Shown: positions 1 to 6,042 of the stretch, piece after piece
Numbering within the stretch: the stretch's first letter is position 1
Layout of the letters: each line of letters opens with the position of its first letter
Source of the DNA: Clostridiaceae bacterium
GTDB taxonomy: Bacteria > Bacillota > Clostridia > UBA1212 > DUPL01
Direction: 5' to 3'
NCBI GenBank assembly: GCA_012522035.1
Contig: JAAYLF010000052.1
Location: 1-6,240 of the forward strand
Length of the DNA: 6,240 nt
Notes under the pieces: model-generated
The model's input: the letters and a program-made list of their open reading frames with translations, nothing else
Told to the model about the DNA's origin: nothing
The model's database searches: none
Made by a program: the position numbers and the translations under genes

Positions 1-917
1 AGGACAATCTTGCAAACACCTTGAATCTTGTGAGAGTTTCAGCACCCCTTTTTGTGCTGCCCGAAACCGGCTTGAATGACGATTTGAACGGAATCGAAAG
101 ACCTGTCGAGTTTGATATTCTGCATATCGGGAAAACTGCACAGGTAGTACATTCCCTGGCCAAATGGAAAAGGATGGCTTTGTACCAATACAATTTCCCT
201 GCAGGAATGGGGCTGTATACGGATATGAATGCCATACGACGCGACGAGGTCATGGATAATCTTCACTCCATTTATGTTGACCAATGGGACTGGGAGAAAG
301 TCATTTCCGAACATGAGAGAAATACCGAATATCTGAAAGAAACGGTACAGATAATTGTAAATGCAATTTGTGATACTTTGGATGAGATAAAAAAGCTTTA
401 TCCAACCATTACAGTAGAGCTTGACAGAGATGTATCGTTTGTTACTACCCAGGAGCTGGAAGACATGTATCCAAATCTGGATCCCAAAGAAAGGGAAAAC
501 ATGTATATGAAGGACCACAAAACCGCCTTCATCATGCAGATTGGAGATTTGCTCAAATCCGGCATAAAACATGACGGAAGAGCTCCTGACTATGACGATT
601 GGAAACTGAATGGAGACATTCTTTTCTGGAACGATGTTTTTGGATGTGCTTTTGAGGTATCGTCCATGGGTATAAGAGTGGATGCAAAGTCCTTGGATGA
701 GCAGCTTGAGAAAGCAGACTGCAATGCAAGAAGAAGCTTTGATTTCCACAAGATGCTGCTTGAGGGCATCCTTCCACTTACCATGGGAGGCGGAATCGGT
801 CAGTCAAGACTGTGCATGCTGCTGCTTCAGAAAGCCCATATTGGAGAAGTCCAGGTTTCCATTTGGGATGAGGAAACAGTGAAAACATGTAAAGAGGCAA
901 ATATTTGCTTGTTATAG
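1..917 (+). CDS. asnA: Aspartate-ammonia ligase (ammonia-dependent asparagine synthetase AsnA), 5' truncated by window edge
   Basis: Makes asparagine from aspartate, free ammonia and ATP (AMP-forming) in the cytoplasm. The reading frame is open from position 3, so the TTG at 21 is not the real start. By eye alignment to E. coli AsnA (330 aa), the first visible residues match about residue 21, so roughly 20-25 N-terminal residues lie outside the window; 304 codons are present. Family motifs of this class II aminoacyl-tRNA-synthetase-like fold are clear: VVHSLAKWKR (144-173), GLYTDMNAIRRDE, YVDQWDWE, RAPDYDDW (579-602), LNGDILFWN, SSMGIRVD, and the closing GGGIGQSR (786-809) corresponding to the motif 3 ATP-binding region. 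The C-terminus ends at the usual place. glnN starts 10 bp after the stop, so the two are very probably co-transcribed. The promoter is outside the window. Identification is secure. Confidence 0.96.
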   Translation, partial: DNLANTLNLVRVSAPLFVLPETGLNDDLNGIERPVEFDILHIGKTAQVVHSLAKWKRMALYQYNFPAGMGLYTDMNAIRRDEVMDNLHSIYVDQWDWEKVISEHERNTEYLKETVQIIVNAICDTLDEIKKLYPTITVELDRDVSFVTTQELEDMYPNLDPKERENMYMKDHKTAFIMQIGDLLKSGIKHDGRAPDYDDWKLNGDILFWNDVFGCAFEVSSMGIRVDAKSLDEQLEKADCNARRSFDFHKMLLEGILPLTMGGGIGQSRLCMLLLQKAHIGEVQVSIWDEETVKTCKEANICLL

Positions 918-927
918 GGGGATAAAT

Positions 928-3030
928 ATGTTTGAGGACAACATGAAGAATAATTTTGGATGTATGGTTTTTGGAGACGTCGTTATGAAGGAAAGGCTCC
1001 CCAAGGATACATACGAAGCATTAAGAAAAACCATTGCCAACGGAACACATTTGGAACTGAATGTGGCAAATGTTGTTGCCAATGCCATGAAGAACTGGGC
1101 AATGGAAAAAGGAGCTACCCATTTTACCCACTGGTTCCAACCCATGACAGGAATAACCGCTGAAAAACACGATAGTTTTCTTGCTCCGGACGGAAACGGC
1201 AAGGTAATTACCGAGTTTTCAGGGAAATCCCTGGTCAGAGGAGAACCGGACGCATCAAGTTTTCCGTCAGGAGGACTCCGTGCCACCTTTGAAGCCAGAG
1301 GATATACAGCCTGGGATCCCACATCCTATGCGTTCATAAAAGACAAAACCCTTTGTATTCCAACAGCTTTCTGTTCATATAGCGGAGAGGCTCTTGACAA
1401 AAAGACCCCGCTGCTCCGCTCCATGCAGGCTGTTAACACCCACGCACTGAGAATACTGAGGTTGTTTGGAAACACGGAGGTAAAAAGGGTTGTTTCATCC
1501 GTTGGAGCTGAACAGGAATACTTTCTCATAGATAAGGAAGTTTTCAAAAAGAGACCTGATCTGTTATACTGTGGAAGGACCTTGTTTGGAGCCCGTCCGC
1601 CCAAAGGTCAGGAAATGGAAGATCATTACTTTGGAGTTATAAAAAACAGAGTTTCAAAGTACATGCATGATTTGGATGAAGAGTTGTGGAAACTGGGAAT
1701 ACTTGCAAAGACAAAGCACAACGAGGTTGCACCATCGCAGCATGAACTGGCGCCCATATACAATGAAGCCAACATTGCAACAGACCACAACCAGCTTGTC
1801 ATGGAAATGATGAAGACCATTGCATCAAGACACAACCTTGCATGCCTCCTGCATGAAAAACCCTTTGCAGGCGTAAACGGCAGCGGCAAACATAACAACT
1901 GGTCCCTCACAACAGATACAGGTATAAACCTTTTCGAGCCTGGAGACACACCGCACGAAAATGCCCAGTTTCTTCTTTTCCTTGTAGCAGTAATCAAAGC
2001 GGTGGATGAATATCAGGATATTTTAAGAGTCTCGGTGGCCAGTGCAGGCAATGATCATCGTCTGGGAGCAAACGAAGCACCTCCAGCAATAGTTTCAGTA
2101 TTCTTGGGTGATGAACTGACCGAGATTCTAAACGCTATCGAAAATGATACACTGTACACATGCAAAGGAAAGGTTCTTATGGAAATTGGGGCAACGGTAC
2201 TCCCACATTTCCCCAAAGACACCACGGACAGAAACCGCACATCTCCTTTTGCCTTTACAGGCAACAAGTTTGAGTTCAGAATGCCTGGTTCTTCCTTCTC
2301 CATTGCAGGTCCCAACATTGTACTGAATACAATAGTTGCCGATGTGCTTTGCGAGTTTGCAAACATTCTTGAGAAAAGCAGCAACTTCAAGGAAGATTTG
2401 ATTAAAATTATCAAGGAAACAATAAAAAAGCACAAGAGAATCATCTTCAACGGCAATGGTTATGATGAAGCATGGGTACAGGAAGCGGAAAAAAGAGGGC
2501 TGTCAAATCTCAAAACCACACCGGATGCCCTTCCTGCATTCGTTTCTGAGAAGAGCATCAACCTGTTTACAAAACATCGTGTTTTCAGCAGACAGGAAGT
2601 ATGCTCCAGGTATGAGATATTGTTGGAAAACTACTCAAAAACAATAAATATTGAAGCACTGACCATGCTGGACATGGTAAAGAAATATGTAATACCGGCG
2701 GTCATCTGCTACGAAAAGGAACTTGCAGAACTTTTGTCAAGCAAAAAGGTCCTCGGAAAGGCAGTCAGTACAGTTTTGGAAGAACACCTTCTTGACAAGC
2801 TTTCCACTCTTGCCGAGTCCCTTTTCACAAGACTTGAAAAACTTGAAAAACAAGTACTGTCAGTCAGGAGTATCAAAGGCAAGCTTGAGCATGCAAGAGC
2901 CAGCCACGACCTGGTCCTGGCTGCAATGAACGAGCTCAGAGAGACAGTGGATGAGCTGGAAACAATAGTAAGCAAAAAGCACTGGACACTGCCTACCTAC
3001 GCAGAAATTCTGTACAGTGTAATAGACTGA
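928..3030 (+). CDS. glnN: Type III glutamine synthetase (GSIII, GlnN)
   Basis: Forms glutamine from glutamate, ammonia and ATP in the cytoplasm. The 700-residue length fits GSIII (about 700-730 aa) and not GSI (about 440-470 aa). The GSIII signatures appear in order: GAEQEYF at residues 193-199, the metal/active-site block KTKHNEVAPSQHELAP at 261-276, NGSGKHNNWSL at 317-327, RLGANEAPPAIVS at 378-390, and DRNRTSPFAFTGNKFEFR at 434-451. The N-terminal part (about 60-180) is the expected beta-grasp region; the C-terminal part (about 480-700) is helical and rich in Lys/Glu/Leu, typical of the GSIII-specific extension. The ATG at 928 is preceded by AGGGGG (916-921) with 6-base spacing. GSIII lacks the adenylylation loop of GSI-beta, so control is expected through expression or feedback. 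It sits between ammonia-using asnA and purB, with short gaps. No truncation or frameshift seen. Confidence 0.97.
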   Translation: MFEDNMKNNFGCMVFGDVVMKERLPKDTYEALRKTIANGTHLELNVANVVANAMKNWAMEKGATHFTHWFQPMTGITAEKHDSFLAPDGNGKVITEFSGKSLVRGEPDASSFPSGGLRATFEARGYTAWDPTSYAFIKDKTLCIPTAFCSYSGEALDKKTPLLRSMQAVNTHALRILRLFGNTEVKRVVSSVGAEQEYFLIDKEVFKKRPDLLYCGRTLFGARPPKGQEMEDHYFGVIKNRVSKYMHDLDEELWKLGILAKTKHNEVAPSQHELAPIYNEANIATDHNQLVMEMMKTIASRHNLACLLHEKPFAGVNGSGKHNNWSLTTDTGINLFEPGDTPHENAQFLLFLVAVIKAVDEYQDILRVSVASAGNDHRLGANEAPPAIVSVFLGDELTEILNAIENDTLYTCKGKVLMEIGATVLPHFPKDTTDRNRTSPFAFTGNKFEFRMPGSSFSIAGPNIVLNTIVADVLCEFANILEKSSNFKEDLIKIIKETIKKHKRIIFNGNGYDEAWVQEAEKRGLSNLKTTPDALPAFVSEKSINLFTKHRVFSRQEVCSRYEILLENYSKTINIEALTMLDMVKKYVIPAVICYEKELAELLSSKKVLGKAVSTVLEEHLLDKLSTLAESLFTRLEKLEKQVLSVRSIKGKLEHARASHDLVLAAMNELRETVDELETIVSKKHWTLPTYAEILYSVID

Positions 3031-3032
3031 AA

Positions 3033-3048
3033 AAGGAGGAACATGATG
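3033..3048 (+). promoter_or_regulatory. purB ribosome binding site with two adjacent ATG codons
   Basis: AAGGAGG (3033-3039) lies before ATGATG (3043-3048). Spacing is 3 bases to the first ATG and 6 bases to the second. The second (3046) fits usual spacing better, so the protein may begin at residue 2 of the longer reading. The difference is one methionine. Confidence 0.7.
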
Positions 3049-4473
3049 ACGGATAGATATGAAAACCCATTAGGGAAACGCTATGCCAGCAGGAAAATGC
3101 AGCACATTTTCTCTGACGACAACAAGTTTTCCACATGGCGCAAACTTTGGGTGGCACTTGCCGAATCCCAACGTGAGCTTGGTCTTCCAATTGAAGAGGA
3201 GCAAATCGAGGAAATGAAAGCCAATATCTACAACATCAATTACGAGGTGGCAAGACAGAAGGAGTTGGAAATACGGCACGATGTCATGGCACACATTCAC
3301 GCCTATGGAGAGCAGTGCAAAAAAGCAAAGCCAATTATACACTTAGGAGCAACGTCATGCTTCGTTGGCGACAACACGGACATAATTCTCATGCGTTCCG
3401 CTCTCTTAAGAATCAAGGAGTTGTTGGTTACCGCCATCAACTCTTTATACAATTTTGCCGACAAGTACAAGGACCTTCCTTGTCTTGCCTACACCCATTT
3501 CCAACCAGCCCAGCCCACCACACTAGGGAAAAGGGCAACATTATGGCTGCAGGATTTGGTCATGGACCTCGAAGAGCTGGAATTCACTCTTGGAAATCTC
3601 AAACTACTTGGCTGCAAGGGAACTACCGGAACAGGTGCCAGCTTCCTTTCCCTGTTTGATGGCGATCATGAAAAGGTCAAGGAGCTGGAAAAAAGAATTT
3701 CCGAAAAAACGGGCTTTTCACAGACCTTTCCTGTAAGCGGCCAGACATACTCAAGAAAAGTTGACTACAATGTTCTGTCAGTACTTTCCGGGATTGCACA
3801 AAGCGCGGCCAAATTTTCAAATGATATCCGTCTTATGTCTCACCTGAAGGAAGTTGACGAGCCTTTTGAAGAAAAGCAGGTAGGCTCTTCTGCCATGGCA
3901 TACAAACGGAATCCTATGAGAAGTGAAAGAATCTTTTCCCTGGCCAGATACGTCATGGTGGATGCCTTGAACCCTGCTCTTACTGCCAGCACCCAGTGGT
4001 TCGAGCGAACCCTTGATGATTCTGCCAATAAAAGGATCGCAATACCTGAAGCTTTTCTGGCAGTGGACGGAATTCTTTGTTTGTATATCAATATTGTCGA
4101 AGGATTGAAAGTGTATACAAAGATGATTGACAAGCATCTATCAGAGGAGCTTCCATTCCTGTCAACAGAAAACATACTCATGTATTGTGTTAAAAAGGGC
4201 GGCGACAGACAAGTGCTTCACGAACGCATCCGCATGCACTCGGTAGAAGCTGCCAGAAGAATAAAACTGGAAGGTCAGGAAAACGATCTGATGGATAGAA
4301 TACTAAAGGATCCTATGTTTGGTCTTTCCAAGGAAGAGCTGGAAGGACTCATCGATGTTGGAAATCTTATTGGCAGAGCATCTTTCCAAACCTACGAGTT
4401 TTTGGACATCGTTCGTCCCATACTAGATGCAAACAAGGATTATTTAGTAAATGATATGGATATCAGAGTCTGA
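3043..4473 (+). CDS. purB: Adenylosuccinate lyase (PurB), long form similar to animal ADSL
   Basis: Fumarase/aspartase-superfamily lyase that acts twice in purine synthesis: SAICAR to AICAR plus fumarate, and adenylosuccinate to AMP plus fumarate. The 476-residue length and sequence resemble the long form (human ADSL, 484 aa) more than the roughly 430-residue Bacillus form. Shared blocks include HDVMAH (79-84), THFQPAQPTTLGKR (151-164, with the likely catalytic His152), KGTTGTGASFLSLF (192-205), SGQTYSRKVD (232-241), the superfamily signature loop GSSAMAYKRNPMRSE (281-295, with the likely catalytic serine at 282/283), and QWFERTLDDSAN (318-329). One oddity is Ala286 in the signature loop where Pro is usual. 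The gene starts 12 bp after glnN and is followed 17 bp later by hisH, so it appears mid-operon. Its product AICAR is also the by-product of canonical HisHF, a plausible reason for the neighbourhood. Confidence 0.96.
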   Translation: MMTDRYENPLGKRYASRKMQHIFSDDNKFSTWRKLWVALAESQRELGLPIEEEQIEEMKANIYNINYEVARQKELEIRHDVMAHIHAYGEQCKKAKPIIHLGATSCFVGDNTDIILMRSALLRIKELLVTAINSLYNFADKYKDLPCLAYTHFQPAQPTTLGKRATLWLQDLVMDLEELEFTLGNLKLLGCKGTTGTGASFLSLFDGDHEKVKELEKRISEKTGFSQTFPVSGQTYSRKVDYNVLSVLSGIAQSAAKFSNDIRLMSHLKEVDEPFEEKQVGSSAMAYKRNPMRSERIFSLARYVMVDALNPALTASTQWFERTLDDSANKRIAIPEAFLAVDGILCLYINIVEGLKVYTKMIDKHLSEELPFLSTENILMYCVKKGGDRQVLHERIRMHSVEAARRIKLEGQENDLMDRILKDPMFGLSKEELEGLIDVGNLIGRASFQTYEFLDIVRPILDANKDYLVNDMDIRV

Positions 4474-4490
4474 CAAGAGGTGATGCGCAT

Positions 4491-5093
4491 ATGATCAAGA
4501 TAATTGATTATGCGGCAGGAAATGCTCCCAGTGTGCTTAATGCAATCGAACACATGGGATACAAAGCATCTCTTTGCCGGACTCCATCCGATTTAGAAGA
4601 CGCAACACATATAATTCTTCCGGGAGTGGGAAGTGCAAGAGCCACCATCGACTCCCTTCTGGAAATGAATATTCTTTCTGAATTGGAAAAAGCGGTACTT
4701 GTTGACAAAGTACCCTTTTTGGGTATTTGTGTAGGACTGCAGATTCTTTTTGATTTCAGCGAGGAAGAGAACACTGTCTGCCTGGGATGGCTTAAAGGAC
4801 GCGTTGTAAAGTTCGATCAAAACCTGACAAGAGTTCCCCAAATGGGCTGGAACAAGGTTACATTTCAAAAAAACATCCCCTACTCATTGAAAAGCAGCTA
4901 CTTCTATTTTGTAAACTCGTATCATGCACTGCCTGAAGACGAGTCGGTGGTCTGGGGTGTTTCACACTACGGTGTTCCCTTCACTGCAGCAATTAATAAA
5001 GAAAATATTTATGCCACCCAGTTCCATGTGGAAAAAAGCGGTGCTGCAGGACTATCTCTTCTTGAGTATTTTATTCATTTGACAAAGGAGTAA
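4491..5093 (+). CDS. hisH: HisH-type glutamine amidotransferase subunit, divergent
   Basis: Class I (triad) glutaminase that releases ammonia from glutamine for a partner synthase, here the HisF-like product of the next gene. The 200-residue length is normal. Visible elements: N-terminal IIDYAAGN (4-11), oxyanion strand LPGVG (43-47), nucleophile elbow LGICVGLQ with Cys80 (77-84), QMGWN (117-121), YFVNSYHALPED (139-150), and QFHVEKSG with His179 and Glu181 (177-184). The triad Cys-His-Glu is therefore complete and glutaminase activity is plausible. Departures from ordinary HisH: YAAGN for YGxGN, Gln117 for the His of PHMGWN, and HVE for HPE. ATG 4491 follows AGGTGAT (4478-4484) with 6-base spacing. 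hisF begins 4 bp after the stop, indicating translational coupling and a 1:1 complex. Family assignment is firm; a role in histidine synthesis is less certain than usual because of these changes and those in HisF. Confidence 0.88.
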   Translation: MIKIIDYAAGNAPSVLNAIEHMGYKASLCRTPSDLEDATHIILPGVGSARATIDSLLEMNILSELEKAVLVDKVPFLGICVGLQILFDFSEEENTVCLGWLKGRVVKFDQNLTRVPQMGWNKVTFQKNIPYSLKSSYFYFVNSYHALPEDESVVWGVSHYGVPFTAAINKENIYATQFHVEKSGAAGLSLLEYFIHLTKE

Positions 5094-5100
5094 AATCATG
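5084..5100 (+). promoter_or_regulatory. hisF ribosome binding site inside the end of hisH
   Basis: AAAGGAG (5084-5090) occupies the last sense codons of hisH, its stop is TAA at 5091-5093, and the hisF ATG is at 5098 with 7-base spacing. This arrangement implies translational coupling of the two subunits. Confidence 0.85.
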
Positions 5101-5883
5101 CTTACCAAAAGACTTATAGCATGCTTTGATATAGTAAATGGTAATGTTACAAAAGCATATAAATTCCAGGACAACATATATGTCTCACCTGCTGAAGTTC
5201 TGGCAGAAAGAATATACAAAGAACAAATTGATGAACTCATATTCTACGATATTACTGCCAGTTGGGAAAACCGCCCTATAGACATAGAAACGGTCAGGAA
5301 AGTGGCAAAATGCGTCTTTGTCGGCTTTACCGTTGGCGGAGGAATAAGAAACCTTGATGACATGTATTCAGCCCTTAAAGCAGGAGCCGAAAAAATCAGC
5401 ATTGATTCCATGGCTGTAAGGAATCCCAAAATAATCACCGATGGTGCAAAAGCCTTTGGTTCCCAATGCATGCTTCTGTCAACCCAGGTTAAATTGACGG
5501 GCAGGACCAAAAGCGGATACGAGGTTTTCATCGATGGTGCAAGAACTGCCACTGGCATGGATGCAATAGAATGGATAAGGCAAGGGCAAGAGCTGGGAGC
5601 TGGTGAAGTTTGTCTTAACAGTATAGACATGGACGGCACCATGGAAGGTTACGACCTTAACCTGATAAAACTTGCAGAAAAAGCAGTATCCATCCCTATT
5701 ATCGCTTCAGGAGGTGCTGGAAGGTCCGAGCATTTGAAGTCCCTTTTTGAAAGCACCGATGCATCTGCTGGAATTATCAGCAGCATGCTCTACTCTCCCA
5801 GAATGGATAGGAATTACAGCGTGCTGGAACTTAAAGAATACTTGCTTGCAAACGGAATCAACGCAAGGTCATCGTTAAATTAA
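5098..5883 (+). CDS. hisF: HisF-type cyclase subunit (imidazole glycerol phosphate synthase-like), divergent active site
   Basis: A (beta/alpha)8 barrel of 261 residues. Canonical HisF takes ammonia from HisH and converts PRFAR into imidazole glycerol phosphate and AICAR. Retained features: KRLIACFDI with Asp11 (general acid/base in T. maritima HisF), Lys19, FYDITAS with Asp51, the phosphate-binding TVGGGIR (78-84) and IASGGAG (202-208), SIDMDGT with Asp179 (T. maritima Asp176), and ammonia-gate residues Arg5, Glu46, Lys99 and Glu170. Changed features: the second catalytic residue, Asp130 of the usual IDAK, is Gln130 (STQVK, codon CAG at 5485-5487), and loop 1 lacks the NLRDxGDP pattern, reading FQDNIYVSPAE (23-33). 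SINxAAV has become SIDSMAV. The barrel shows no frameshift or decay. It may be a functional HisF with altered chemistry or a paralogue with another substrate (compare HisF2/WbuZ-like amidotransferase partners). It appears to be the last gene of the operon. Confidence 0.85.
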   Translation: MLTKRLIACFDIVNGNVTKAYKFQDNIYVSPAEVLAERIYKEQIDELIFYDITASWENRPIDIETVRKVAKCVFVGFTVGGGIRNLDDMYSALKAGAEKISIDSMAVRNPKIITDGAKAFGSQCMLLSTQVKLTGRTKSGYEVFIDGARTATGMDAIEWIRQGQELGAGEVCLNSIDMDGTMEGYDLNLIKLAEKAVSIPIIASGGAGRSEHLKSLFESTDASAGIISSMLYSPRMDRNYSVLELKEYLLANGINARSSLN

Positions 5884-5911
5884 TTGTAAAAAAATACACA
5901 AAAAATATTTA

Positions 5912-5940
5912 TTGACATAAGACCCATTTTATGATAAATT
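5912..5940 (+). promoter_or_regulatory. Probable sigma-A promoter for gdhA
   Basis: A perfect -35 TTGACA (5912-5917) is followed, after 17 bases, by TAAATT (5935-5940; 4 of 6 matches to TATAAT), with an extended -10 TG at 5932-5933. The A-rich stretch 5887-5911 upstream could act as an UP element. Transcription would begin near 5946-5948, leaving a leader of about 92 bases that includes the whole hairpin at 5954-6006. No other promoter-like pair fits between hisF and gdhA. Confidence 0.65.
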
Positions 5941-5953
5941 ATTTTTTATAAAC

Positions 5954-6010
5954 AAAGGCGTTTATCAACGACTGAACCATTGGTTCAGTCGTTGGTAGGC
6001 GTCTTTTTTT
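5954..6010 (+). terminator. Intrinsic terminator-like hairpin, either hisF operon end or gdhA leader attenuator
   Basis: Arms 5954-5978 and 5982-6006 can pair over 25 positions around the triloop ATT (5979-5981). The inner 13 pairs are perfect Watson-Crick (5966-5978 with 5982-5994); the outer 12 include four G-U wobbles. Seven T residues (6004-6010) follow, the last four unpaired. On the minus strand no T-run follows, so it acts in the + direction only. It lies 70 bp after the hisF stop, where an operon terminator is expected, but also downstream of the only promoter seen for gdhA, so it may terminate or attenuate gdhA transcripts. Confidence 0.85.
5966..5994. repeat. Perfect 13-bp-arm palindrome within the hairpin
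   Basis: CAACGACTGAACC, then ATT, then GGTTCAGTCGTTG. The perfect symmetry at DNA level is more than a terminator needs. It could serve as an operator for a dimeric regulator about 20 bases downstream of the predicted gdhA start site, or simply be the terminator stem core. Confidence 0.6.
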
Positions 6011-6015
6011 ATCCC

Positions 6016-6042
6016 AAAAATCACAAAGGAGTGATATTTTTG
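6016..6042 (+). promoter_or_regulatory. gdhA ribosome binding site, TTG start decision and small overlapping stem-loop
   Basis: AAAGGAG (6025-6031) precedes TTG (6040-6042) with 8-base spacing, which fixes the start. An in-frame GTG at 6031-6033 overlaps the Shine-Dalgarno site and cannot be the start. The site also sits in the loop of a weak hairpin: ATCAC (6020-6024) pairs with GTGAT (6031-6035) around AAAGGA, extendable by four A-U pairs (6016-6019 with 6037-6040) past a bulged A6036. Confidence 0.75.

Noticed and set aside
21..23. TTG at 21 as the start of asnA
   Set aside because: The frame is open to the window edge and the codons before it match the family's N-terminal helix, so the true start is upstream.
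39..749. 236-codon open frame on the minus strand
   Set aside because: It lies wholly antisense to asnA, whose protein is clearly conserved; its translation has no recognisable domain and no convincing ribosome binding site. It is a shadow of the coding strand.
912..2456. Several minus-strand open frames of 92-136 codons opposite glnN
   Set aside because: All overlap the conserved GSIII coding sequence, read as low-complexity Ser/Phe/Leu-rich translations, and show no family resemblance.
3315..3659. 114-codon + strand open frame inside purB
   Set aside because: It is in another frame of a strongly conserved lyase gene, with no domain or plausible start signal.
5930..5935. TATGAT as the -10 box
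   Set aside because: It would leave only 12 bases from TTGACA; TAAATT at 5935 gives 17-base spacing and an extended TG.
6031..6033. GTG as start codon of gdhA
   Set aside because: It is in frame but overlaps the Shine-Dalgarno sequence; the TTG at 6040 has correct 8-base spacing and fits the family N-terminus.
5884..6039. T-box, glutamine riboswitch or tandem ANTAR antiterminator in the gdhA leader
   Set aside because: The leader from the predicted start is only about 92 bases, with one long triloop hairpin and one weak stem; no T-box motifs, riboswitch core or paired hexaloop hairpins overlapping the terminator were found.
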